A model generated the notes under the pieces. It was not told the origin of the DNA. It saw only the letters and a list, made by a program, of their open reading frames with translations, and did no database searches. From Nocardia sp. XZ_19_385 (GTDB taxonomy: Bacteria; Actinomycetota; Actinomycetes; Mycobacteriales; Mycobacteriaceae): a stretch of 64,000 nucleotides of DNA. The position numbers and the translations under genes are program-made. Shown here one piece after another: positions 54,362 to 61,635 of the stretch. Numbering within the stretch: position 1 is the first letter of the stretch; every line of letters begins with the position of its first letter. Where the stretch lies: contig NZ_JACVEE010000008.1 in the NCBI RefSeq assembly GCF_015355755.1, positions 1 through 64,000 on the forward strand, in the 5' to 3' direction.

Positions 54362-54719
54362 ATTCCGGACTGCCGCCCCCGGGCAGGCGCAGCGGCGTGT
54401 TCGCCGCCTCGAGCGCCGTCCGGATCGCGGCCGTCGCCTTGGCCGGGTCGCCAGGCTGGGTGCCGCGAAGTCCGCGGCCTGGCCTCGAGCGAACTCGCTC
54501 TCGCCTGGCGTCGAGACGACAACAGTCCGCTGGTTCGCGGCTATATCGAAGCGTGCCGACTGGCTACATCCGGGCGGCTCTAGCCGAGGTTCCGCCGACG
54601 CGCTCGGCACCGGTCGGCGGCTGTTACCGGGGGCGTCCCGGCGGTACGGTGAGAACAACGGCGGAGTTGCACATACGGATTCGCGCGGCGCTGCCCTCGA
54701 TTCGAGAGGGGTGTGCACA
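54362..54719. other. 358 bases without a convincing gene
   Basis: Frames are open on both strands (for example 54280-54522 -, 54397-54855 +), but products are Arg-rich and without motifs, typical of high-GC shadow frames. The stretch probably carries the promoter for the GAF-ANTAR pair; GAGAGGGG at 54704-54711 is its ribosome-binding site. Confidence 0.5.
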
Positions 54720-55523
54720 GTGGACGACTCATCGAACGGTCGCGCCGGCCCTCCGGGCGGGCGCGACCGCTTTCCCGAAGCGGATTTCCGGCGCATTCCG
54801 GAGACGTCGCTGTTCATCGGCATCAGCACACTGTGCGCCGCTGCGGTGCGGTTGACCGGTGCCGACGGGGCCGCGGTCGCGGTGCTGACCTCCGATACCT
54901 CGACCCGGGAATTGGTCTACGCCACCGACGCGGTGGCCCAGCAACTCGACGAGTTGCAGTTCGTCGTCGGTGAAGGACCGTGCCTGACCGCCTACCGGGA
55001 CAACCGCGCTGAAATATGGCCGGAATTGGGTGCCGGCCCAGCGGCCGAGCGCTGGCCGGCCCTGACGCCGGAAATGCTGAACCTCGGGGTGCGGGCGACG
55101 TTCGCTTTCCCGGTACCCGGTGCGCGCCGGCCGATCGGAGTGCTCGAGCTGTACAGCAAGACCGTCGGTGCGCTCGCCGAGGGTGCGGAGCACTCGGCAG
55201 CCGGGTGCGCGCTTGCCATCGGGAAGGCTCTGCAAACGAATTGGCAAGAGCGGGTGGTCGCCGCGGGCGGCGTCGAATCCGCCTTGGAGCGCAGCGGATT
55301 CCAGGATCCGAGCCTGGGGGAGCTGGGGGAGTTCTCCCGCTCCGAGGTGTACGTGGCCTCCGGCATGGCCGCGGTGCAGCTCGGAGTCTCGGCCGAGCAG
55401 GGCCTGGACCGGTTGCGTGCCTACACCTATGCGCAGGGGCGCCCGATCACCGAAGTGGCGGCCGATATCGTCGCTCGGCGGTTGTCCTTGCGGGACCAGC
55501 GCGACATCGAGGGGCATGGATGA
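54720..55523 (+). CDS. GAF-ANTAR regulator, first of a pair
   Basis: 267 residues. A GAF domain occupies about 30-160 (CAAAVRLTGADGAAVAVLTSDTSTRELVYATDAVAQQLDELQFVVGEGPCLTAY, FAFPVPGARRPIGVLELYSK). The C-terminal part (about 205-260: ASGMAAVQLGVSAEQGLDRLRAYTYAQGRPITEVAADIVARRLSL) is an ANTAR RNA-binding helix bundle. The protein should sense a small ligand and act on nascent RNA. GTG 54720 is eight bases after GAGAGGGG; GTG 54711 overlaps that site. Its stop overlaps the next gene by four bases. Confidence 0.88.
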   Translation: MDDSSNGRAGPPGGRDRFPEADFRRIPETSLFIGISTLCAAAVRLTGADGAAVAVLTSDTSTRELVYATDAVAQQLDELQFVVGEGPCLTAYRDNRAEIWPELGAGPAAERWPALTPEMLNLGVRATFAFPVPGARRPIGVLELYSKTVGALAEGAEHSAAGCALAIGKALQTNWQERVVAAGGVESALERSGFQDPSLGELGEFSRSEVYVASGMAAVQLGVSAEQGLDRLRAYTYAQGRPITEVAADIVARRLSLRDQRDIEGHG

Positions 55524-56302
55524 CGAATACCGCACGAACGCGGCTGGCGGTGGCGGAGCTGACTGCGACGCTGACCACCGATTTCGATGTGCCGACGCTC
55601 CTTCAGTCGGTTGCCAGGCATGCCCGGGACGGATTCGACGCGTACTCCGCGGTCGTCGTGCTGCTTGACCGCCATGGCGGGAGTCACCCCGCGGTCCATC
55701 TCGTCGCGGAGGCGCTGCGGCACGGCATTTCGGCAGATCCGTTGTTGCACAACGCCGGGCCCGGCCTGAGTAGCGCCCGCGACGGCACCGTCACCATGAT
55801 CGGCGACATCGTGGCGGAGAAGAATCCCCGGTGGGCTTCGTATCGGCAGCGGGCGATGGCCGCCGGGCTGCGCGGGGTCCGCGCGTTCCCGGTGACGGCG
55901 TTCGGCCTGCCGCTCGGCGCGCTGGTGGTACACACCGACAACGCCTGGGGTACGTTGCGGCCCAACGATTTCGGTCAGACCCTGGCCGACCTGGTGGCGA
56001 TCGCCTTGTCGTCCGGCCCGATCGAGAGCCGCCGGGCCAGCACCTCCGACAACGTGGACGCGGTCCTGCGAGGCACCACGGTGATCTCGTTCGCGGTGGG
56101 CGTTCTCGCCGAATATTTCCAGCTGGATGTCGAGCAGGCTCGGGATCGTCTGCTGCGGCTGGCTCGCACCCATGGGCGCACCCCCACCGCGCACGCGCGC
56201 GAAATCATTGCCGCACTACATGTTTCGCCGGTCGATCCGGCGGTCTCCGGTGCGCTGCACGAGCCGCCGGAGCTCGCGCCACCGCGCCATATCGATCTCT
56301 GA
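55520..56302 (+). CDS. GAF-ANTAR regulator, second of a pair
   Basis: 260 residues with the same plan: a GAF domain (about 8-160: LLQSVARHARDGFDAYSAVVVLLDRHGG, RAFPVTAFGLPLGALVVHTDN) and a C-terminal ANTAR-like segment (about 180-235: TVISFAVGVLAEYFQLDVEQARDRLLRLARTHGRTPTAHAREIIAAL). The ANTAR core lacks the usual KG and RA pattern at one position, so RNA binding should be tested. ATG 55520 overlaps the stop of the first gene (ATGA). The two are probably made together, as heteromer partners or as a sensor pair. Confidence 0.85.
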   Translation: MTNTARTRLAVAELTATLTTDFDVPTLLQSVARHARDGFDAYSAVVVLLDRHGGSHPAVHLVAEALRHGISADPLLHNAGPGLSSARDGTVTMIGDIVAEKNPRWASYRQRAMAAGLRGVRAFPVTAFGLPLGALVVHTDNAWGTLRPNDFGQTLADLVAIALSSGPIESRRASTSDNVDAVLRGTTVISFAVGVLAEYFQLDVEQARDRLLRLARTHGRTPTAHAREIIAALHVSPVDPAVSGALHEPPELAPPRHIDL

Positions 56303-56337
56303 ATGTCCGAGGCTGTATTCGAGCGGGCAATCCGTGC

Positions 56338-56361
56338 TATCTTAGTGATATCACTTTGATA
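56338..56361. promoter_or_regulatory. Extended dyad in front of the SPFH gene
   Basis: AGTGATATCACT is a perfect 12-bp palindrome at 56344-56355, and the flanks TATC and GATA extend the symmetry to 24 bp with two mismatches per half. It lies 14 bases before the SPFH start codon and in front of the CGGAGGA ribosome-binding site, at a place where it would cover the promoter. The adjacent ribbon-helix-helix protein is a likely binder. Confidence 0.6.
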
Positions 56362-56374
56362 CTCGGAGGATGTC

Positions 56375-57256
56375 ATGAAACTCAGGCCCGCTTTCCACGT
56401 CAACGGCTTCCTCGTGCTGTTGGGCTGGTTGGTGCTCACCCTCTTCTTCGGCGGTGTGGCCGTGTTCGGCTTCATCGCGGCCAAGGACGAGAACGTCCCC
56501 GCCCTGATCGCGGCGATCGCGGCCTGCGTCGTGGTCGTCGTGCTGTTGCTGCTGGCCACCGGGCTCACCATCGTGAACCCGAACGAAGCCAAGGTGGTGC
56601 AGTTCTTCGGCCGCTACGTCGGCTCGATCAGCGAACCCGGCTTCTACTCGACGATTCCGCTCACCGACCGCAAGAGCATCTCGCTGCGCGTGCGTAACTT
56701 CGAGACCCAGAAGCTGAAGGTCAACGACGCCGACGGCAACCCCGTCGAGATCGCCGCCGTGGTCGTGTACCGCGTCTTCGACAGCTTCAAGGCCGCCTTC
56801 GCGGTCGACGATTACGAGGAGTACGTCGAGACCCAGTCCGAGGCCGCCGTCCGCCACCTCGCCACCACCCACCCCTACGACGCCCACGACGACGAGCGCA
56901 CCAGCCTGCGCGACGGCGCCGAGGTCGCCGAGGAGCTCACCATCGAGCTGCGTGAGCGCACCGAGCTGGCGGGCATCGAGGTCTTGGAAGCCCGCATCAC
57001 CCACCTCGCCTACGCCCCGGAGATCGCCCAGGCCATGCTGGTCCGCCAGCAGGCCAACCAGGTCGTCGCCGCCCGCACTCGCATCGTCGAGGGCGCCGTC
57101 GGCATGGTCGGCCTCGCCCTGGATCGCCTCGCCGAGCAGGGCTTGGTCGAACTCGACGAGGAACGAAGGGCTGCAATGGTTTCCAACCTGCTGGTGGTGC
57201 TCTGCAGCGACCGAGCCATTCAGCCCGTCGTCAACACCGGCACCCTCTACAACTAG
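56375..57256 (+). CDS. SPFH/Band 7 membrane protein
   Basis: 293 residues. Two N-terminal helices (about 9-33 and 42-62) precede an SPFH domain: [70 protein letters not shown], then [49 protein letters not shown]. It is the stomatin/HflK-HflC type that forms membrane cages or microdomains. ATG 56375 follows CGGAGGA. It is followed after 10 bases by a small ribbon-helix-helix gene and is preceded by a dyad. Confidence 0.93.
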   Translation: MKLRPAFHVNGFLVLLGWLVLTLFFGGVAVFGFIAAKDENVPALIAAIAACVVVVVLLLLATGLTIVNPNEAKVVQFFGRYVGSISEPGFYSTIPLTDRKSISLRVRNFETQKLKVNDADGNPVEIAAVVVYRVFDSFKAAFAVDDYEEYVETQSEAAVRHLATTHPYDAHDDERTSLRDGAEVAEELTIELRERTELAGIEVLEARITHLAYAPEIAQAMLVRQQANQVVAARTRIVEGAVGMVGLALDRLAEQGLVELDEERRAAMVSNLLVVLCSDRAIQPVVNTGTLYN

Positions 57257-57266
57257 AGGTCGGCTC

Positions 57267-57428
57267 ATGCCCGCCGAACGCAAGAAGCTCTTGCTGCGGC
57301 TCGACCCGGCCGTCCACGAAGCCCTGGCCAAGTGGGCGGCCGACGACCTCCGCAGCATCAACGCCCAAATCGAATACGCGCTCCGCCGGGCCTTGAAAGA
57401 GGCCGGGCGCGACCCGAAACAGAAATAA
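57267..57428 (+). CDS. Arc-type ribbon-helix-helix DNA-binding protein
   Basis: 53 residues, MPAERKKLLLRLDPAVHEALAKWAADDLRSINAQIEYALRRALKEAGRDPKQK, shown here in pieces: a strand KKLLLRLD, helix PAVHEALAKWAADD and helix SINAQIEYALRRALKEAG, the Arc/MetJ fold. It lies downstream of the SPFH gene in the same transcript, as is common for this pair in actinobacteria (recalled). It likely autoregulates through the dyad at 56338-56361. There is no toxin gene beside it, so a toxin-antitoxin reading is not supported. Confidence 0.85.
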   Translation: MPAERKKLLLRLDPAVHEALAKWAADDLRSINAQIEYALRRALKEAGRDPKQK

Positions 57429-57455
57429 GCCGGCCTGGCCTTCAGGCCGGCTTTT
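57428..57455. terminator. Bidirectional terminator after the SPFH-RHH genes
   Basis: A perfect 10-bp stem (57428-57437 with 57443-57452) with a 5-base loop is followed by TTT. It starts at the RHH stop codon and extends into the end of the convergent methyltransferase gene (stop 57442). Confidence 0.85.
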
Positions 57456-58290
57456 CGGTGACGAAGATGGCGGTGCCGGGGAAGAGTTCGCCGCGCAGCG
57501 GACTCCACTGGCCCCATTCGCGGTTCAGCCATTCCGGCCAGTCGGGTTCGATGATGTCGATGACGAGCAGGCCGGCGGCGACGATCTCGCGGACGCGGTC
57601 GCCGATGGTGCGGTGGTGTTCGACGTAGGTCGGGTCGCCGTCGGAGTCGACCTCTACATAGGGGGTGCGGTCGAAATAGGGGATGGCGGCGGTGAGGCCG
57701 GCGGGGCCCGGATCGTCGGGGAAGATCCAGCGGATCGGGTGGTTGACCGAGAAGACCCAGCGCCCGCCCGGCTGCAATACCCGGGCGACCTCGCGCATCA
57801 CCTGGGCGGAGTCGGCGACGAACGGGACCGCGCCGAAGGCCGAGCAGGCCAGGTCGAAGGAGGCGTCGGCGAAAGGCAGGGCTTCGGCGCCCGCCTGGAC
57901 CAGCGGGACCCGGGGGCCACCCGCGGCCATGGCGGCCAGGCCGCGCTCGAGCATCTTGCCGGAGATGTCCAAGCCGACCGGGTGCGCGCCGTGGCCGGCC
58001 AGCCAGCGTGAGCACGGCGCCGAGCCGCAGCCGATCTCCAGGATCCGCTTACCGACGATGTCACCGAGCAGGTGCATGTCACCTTCGTGTAACCCCTCCG
58101 GGCACCAGACGAACTCGCCGCCGGGGGAGTCCACACCCAGGAAGTCGGCGTGCGTCTGGTGATACTGGTCGGCGTCGGCGTCCCACCATCGGCGGCTGGC
58201 TCGCTGACTGTCGGCCGAGCCGATTCGGGTACGCGTCGTCCCGGTGGTTCCTAGCAGTGCATTTGCTTGCGCATGGCGATCTTCCGACAC
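57442..58290 (-). CDS. Class I SAM-dependent methyltransferase
   Basis: 282 residues. The SAM-binding motif I reads KRILEIGCGSAPCSRWLAGHG, motif II VGLDISGKMLERGLAAM, then ALPFADASFDLACSAFGAVPFVAD and the post-motif RVLQPGGRWVFSVNHPIRWIF. The last part, typical of Methyltransf_11 proteins near rpsA in mycolata, gives no substrate. GTG 58290 fits the natural N-terminus VSEDRHAQANALLG; the in-frame extension to 58572 crosses the rpsA leader on the other strand. It is divergent from rpsA and overlaps a bidirectional terminator at its end. Confidence 0.88.
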   Translation of the reverse strand: MSEDRHAQANALLGTTGTTRTRIGSADSQRASRRWWDADADQYHQTHADFLGVDSPGGEFVWCPEGLHEGDMHLLGDIVGKRILEIGCGSAPCSRWLAGHGAHPVGLDISGKMLERGLAAMAAGGPRVPLVQAGAEALPFADASFDLACSAFGAVPFVADSAQVMREVARVLQPGGRWVFSVNHPIRWIFPDDPGPAGLTAAIPYFDRTPYVEVDSDGDPTYVEHHRTIGDRVREIVAAGLLVIDIIEPDWPEWLNREWGQWSPLRGELFPGTAIFVTEKPA

Positions 58291-58417
58291 GCCGTCACCA
58301 TATCGCGGCGTGGCGTGCGGACCGGTTTGCCCGCGCCCATCAAGGTCGCGTACGCTGAACGTCGCGAGTTCCTTGTTCCTTGCTGTGTATCCGTCCGGAA
58401 GTAACGATCCATCGACG

Positions 58418-58528
58418 GTTACAGAGTACTGAGTAACGACAGGACCCGTGCTGAGTTTCACGAGTGGGGTTTGCGGTACGTTCCTTTGTGTCCGTCGTCG
58501 CATCGTCGCGGTGAGAACGCAGCGTACC
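58418..58528 (+). promoter_or_regulatory. rpsA leader region with dyad and stem
   Basis: The 290 bases between the methyltransferase start and rpsA hold an imperfect dyad, GTTAC-N10-GTAAC at 58418-58437 with AGTACT at its centre, and a larger stem closed by GGTACG (58475-58480) and CGTACC (58523-58528). Long structured leaders precede rpsA in many bacteria, where S1 regulates its own translation. Whether this leader does so is an inference. Confidence 0.4.
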
Positions 58529-58580
58529 GAAAGTTCCAATGTCCGCAACCGACCACAATCCGTCCGGAGCAAACCGACAT

Positions 58581-60062
58581 ATGCCCACCACCGTCACCTC
58601 GCCGCAGGTAGCCGTCAATGACATCGGCTCTGCCGAGGATTTCCTCGCCGCCATCGACGCCACGATCAAGTACTTCAACGACGGCGACATCGTCGAAGGA
58701 ACCATCGTCAAGGTCGACCGCGACGAGGTCCTGCTCGACATCGGTTACAAGACCGAAGGCGTCATCCCCTCCCGCGAGCTCTCCATCAAACACGATGTCG
58801 ACCCGAACGAGGTCGTTTCCGTGGGTGATGAGGTCGAGGCTCTCGTCCTCACCAAGGAGGACAAAGAGGGTCGTCTGATCCTGTCGAAGAAGCGGGCACA
58901 GTACGAACGTGCGTGGGGCACCATCGAGGAGCTCAAGGAGAAGGACGAGGCCGTCAAGGGCACCGTCATCGAGGTCGTCAAGGGCGGCCTGATCCTCGAC
59001 ATCGGCCTCCGTGGCTTCCTCCCCGCCTCGCTCGTCGAGATGCGTCGCGTCCGCGATCTCCAGCCGTACGTCGGCAAGGAGATCGAGGCCAAGATCATCG
59101 AGCTGGACAAGAACCGCAACAACGTGGTTCTGTCCCGCCGCGCATGGCTCGAGCAGACCCAGTCCGAGGTCCGCAGCGAGTTCCTGCACCAGCTGCAGAA
59201 GGGCCAGGTCCGCAAGGGCGTCGTGTCCTCCATCGTCAACTTCGGTGCCTTCGTGGACCTGGGTGGCGTCGACGGCCTGGTGCACGTCTCCGAGCTGTCC
59301 TGGAAGCACATCGACCACCCGTCCGAGGTTGTCGAGGTCGGCACCGAGGTCACCGTCGAGGTTCTCGACGTCGACCTGGACCGCGAGCGTGTCTCCCTGT
59401 CGCTCAAGGCGACTCAGGAAGATCCGTGGCGTCAGTTCGCCCGCACCCACGCGATCGGCCAGATCGTCCCGGGCAAGGTCACCAAGCTGGTTCCGTTCGG
59501 CGCCTTCGTGCGCGTCGAAGAGGGCATCGAGGGCCTGGTGCACATCTCCGAGCTGGCCGAGCGCCACGTGGAGGTCCCGGACCAGGTTGTCGCCGTCGGC
59601 GACGACGCGATGGTCAAGGTCATCGACATCGACCTGGAGCGTCGCCGGATCTCGCTGTCGCTGAAGCAGGCGAACGAGGATTACCACGCCGAGTTCGACC
59701 CGTCGAAGTACGGCATGGCCGACAGCTACGACGATCAGGGCAACTACATCTTCCCCGAGGGCTTCGATCCCGACACCAACGAGTGGCTCGAGGGTTCGGA
59801 CAAGGTCCGGGAAGAGTGGGAAGGCCGCTACGCCGAGGCGGAGCGTCGCCACAAGATGCACACCGCTCAGATGGAGAAGATGGCGGCCGACGCGGCTGCC
59901 GAGGCTGCCAACGGCACCACCGCCGGCAACTACTCCTCCGAGAGCGGTTCGCAGGCTGCGTCTTCCTCGTCCTCCTCCAGCTCGACCGAGTCGACCGGCG
60001 GTTCGCTGGCCAGCGACGCGCAGCTGGCGGCTCTGCGGGAGAAGCTCTCCGGCAACGCCTGA
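58581..60062 (+). CDS. rpsA: 30S ribosomal protein S1
   Basis: 493 residues with four S1 RNA-binding repeats: about 35-105 (GDIVEGTIVKVDRDEVLLDIGYKTEGVIPSREL), 120-190 (VKGTVIEVVKGGLILDIGLRGFLPASLVE), 205-275 (RKGVVSSIVNFGAFVDLGGVDGLVHVSELSW) and 290-360 (VPGKVTKLVPFGAFVRVEEGIEGLVHISELAER). The C-terminal tail is acidic then Ser-rich and ends SLASDAQLAALREKLSGNA, like the mycobacterial RpsA. ATG 58581 (MPTTVTSPQVAVND) matches that N-terminus; ATG 58539 would add 14 residues. Confidence 0.97.
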   Translation: MPTTVTSPQVAVNDIGSAEDFLAAIDATIKYFNDGDIVEGTIVKVDRDEVLLDIGYKTEGVIPSRELSIKHDVDPNEVVSVGDEVEALVLTKEDKEGRLILSKKRAQYERAWGTIEELKEKDEAVKGTVIEVVKGGLILDIGLRGFLPASLVEMRRVRDLQPYVGKEIEAKIIELDKNRNNVVLSRRAWLEQTQSEVRSEFLHQLQKGQVRKGVVSSIVNFGAFVDLGGVDGLVHVSELSWKHIDHPSEVVEVGTEVTVEVLDVDLDRERVSLSLKATQEDPWRQFARTHAIGQIVPGKVTKLVPFGAFVRVEEGIEGLVHISELAERHVEVPDQVVAVGDDAMVKVIDIDLERRRISLSLKQANEDYHAEFDPSKYGMADSYDDQGNYIFPEGFDPDTNEWLEGSDKVREEWEGRYAEAERRHKMHTAQMEKMAADAAAEAANGTTAGNYSSESGSQAASSSSSSSSTESTGGSLASDAQLAALREKLSGNA

Positions 60063-60081
60063 TTCGCATAGGCAATAACTC

Positions 60082-60120
60082 GAAGGCCCCGATCCAATGG
60101 ATCGGGGCCTTCGGGCTTTT
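60082..60120 (+). terminator. Terminator of rpsA
   Basis: A perfect 14-bp stem (60082-60095 with 60099-60112) with a 3-base loop is followed by GGGCTTTT. It lies 20 bases after the rpsA stop and before the stop of the convergent gene at 60121. Confidence 0.93.
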
Positions 60121-60801
60121 CTAAGCGGCGGCGACGGTGAAGCGCCGCTGGAGATAGCGCGGGCGCTCCGCCTCGTCGATTAGTGCGACCGCGAGATCCT
60201 CGGCCGAGATATCCGCTTCGCCCGGCAGCATCTGGTCACCGCCGATGCGGTACCGGCCGGTGCGGGTGCCGGGATCGATGCGGCCCGAGGACGGGCTCAG
60301 GTAGGCCCAGTTGCGGTTCGACAGCCGGTAGACGTTCAACGCGTCGCGCAGCGCGAGCACCACCGTGCGGTATTCGGCGGGCACGCCGAGCACGTCGGTG
60401 AGGATCTCGGTGAATTCCGGTCCGGTGTCGACCAATTGGAGCCCCGGCGCGACCTCCAGGCTGCCTCCGCCGCCGACGGCGATGAGCCGGGTCTCCGGGT
60501 GCTGTTCCAGTGCGCGGACCATCGCCTGTGCACCGAGCACGAAATTCTCGGCCTTGGCGATGGTGTCGTCGATGCCGTGGCCCGCGTTCACCGCGCTGAT
60601 CACCACATCCAGCCCGCTGATCGCGGTGGCGATGCTGTCGGTGTCGAGCCAGTCGGCCACCTGCCAGTCCGCACCGTCCGGTGCGGCGGGAAAGCGTGCC
60701 GAATCCCGCGCGAACGCGGTGACCTGATGCTCGCGGCGTTGGGCCTCGGCCACCACCCGGGCCCCGATGACCCCGGTCGCGCCGAACACTCCGATCTTCA
60801 T
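60121..60801 (-). CDS. NAD(P)H-binding epimerase-like protein
   Basis: 226 residues. A Rossmann fold begins MKIGVFGATGVIGARVVAEAQRREHQVTAFARD (GXXGXXG). It resembles atypical short-chain dehydrogenases of the NmrA/YwnB type that bind NAD(P)H, often without a full catalytic Tyr-Lys pair. The motif AVGGGGSLEVAPGLQLVDTGPEF is shared by that subgroup. The divergent TetR gene suggests regulation. The start is ATG 60801. Substrate unknown. Confidence 0.88.
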   Translation of the reverse strand: MKIGVFGATGVIGARVVAEAQRREHQVTAFARDSARFPAAPDGADWQVADWLDTDSIATAISGLDVVISAVNAGHGIDDTIAKAENFVLGAQAMVRALEQHPETRLIAVGGGGSLEVAPGLQLVDTGPEFTEILTDVLGVPAEYRTVVLALRDALNVYRLSNRNWAYLSPSSGRIDPGTRTGRYRIGGDQMLPGEADISAEDLAVALIDEAERPRYLQRRFTVAAA

Positions 60802-60891
60802 GATGCTCCTAAATCTGCATGCGGTTCATTTACTACACGGCGTTCAGTATTTGCACGGCTGATAGTAGCGAAACGCTGTAGAGTGTCAACC

Positions 60892-61584
60892 GTGGTACAG
60901 AGTCGACGGGAACGTCTCCGGGTCGAAGCGACGGCGGAGATCAAGGCGATCGCCCTGCGTCTGCTGGCCGAAAGTGGCCCCGACGCAGTGACTTTGCGCG
61001 CCATCGCGCGTGAAATGGGCGTGACCGCCGGTGCGCTCTACGGCTACTTCGCCACCCGCGACGAGCTGATCACCACCCTGATTTCCGACGTCTACACCGC
61101 GCTGGTCGACCGCGTGGAAGCCGCACGCGATGCCATTCCCGAGAGCGATCCGGCGGCCCGGATCATCGCCTGGGGCACCACGGTGCGGGAATGGGCCATC
61201 GAGAACCCGGCCGGTTTCCGCCTGATCTACGGCGATCCGGTCCTCGGCTACCAACCACCGCCCGGCGGCCCCGCCCGCACGGCGGAGATGCGTGCCTGCA
61301 ACGGCCTGGTGGGCTTGGCGTCCGCGGCTTGGCCGCGCGCCGCGAAGTCCCAGACCATCGGTGACGCGAAGTGGTCCGACTTCGACCAAGGCTTGGCCGA
61401 CCATGTGCGCGAGGAGTTTCCGGATCTGCCCCCGGCGGGTCTCGCGCTCGCTCTGCGGATGTGGGGTCGCATGCACGGCCTCGTCGCCCTCGAGATCTAC
61501 GGCCATCTCCGCCCGCAATCGCAGGATCCCGCCAAGCTCTTTCACACCGAGATGCTGGATCTGGTGCGCTCACTGAGCCTCTGA
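60892..61584 (+). CDS. TetR-family transcriptional regulator
   Basis: 230 residues. The HTH reads EIKAIALRLLAESGPDAVTLRAIAREMGVTAGALYGYFATRDELITTLISDVY, and the C-terminal domain WAIENPAGFRLIYGDPVLGY is a known TetR_C variant in actinobacteria. GTG 60892 (VVQSRRERLRVEA) or GTG 60883 are possible starts; neither has a strong ribosome-binding site, so it may be leaderless. The 90-base gap to the divergent epimerase-like gene has partly inverted arms (CTACAC..GGCGTT at 60832-60843 and AACGCTGTAG at 60872-60881), a candidate operator. Confidence 0.9.
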   Translation: MVQSRRERLRVEATAEIKAIALRLLAESGPDAVTLRAIAREMGVTAGALYGYFATRDELITTLISDVYTALVDRVEAARDAIPESDPAARIIAWGTTVREWAIENPAGFRLIYGDPVLGYQPPPGGPARTAEMRACNGLVGLASAAWPRAAKSQTIGDAKWSDFDQGLADHVREEFPDLPPAGLALALRMWGRMHGLVALEIYGHLRPQSQDPAKLFHTEMLDLVRSLSL

Positions 61585-61635
61585 GCTCGCTGAAATCCAT
61601 TGGGGGACGCGCTGTTTGCCGGGTAGTGTGCGGCC

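Noticed and set aside
57267..57428. Antitoxin reading of the ribbon-helix-helix gene
   Set aside because: No toxin-like gene follows or precedes; the neighbour is an SPFH membrane protein.
56351..58015. 554-residue minus-strand frame across the SPFH gene
   Set aside because: Overlaps the SPFH and RHH genes and its right part is a wrong frame of the methyltransferase.
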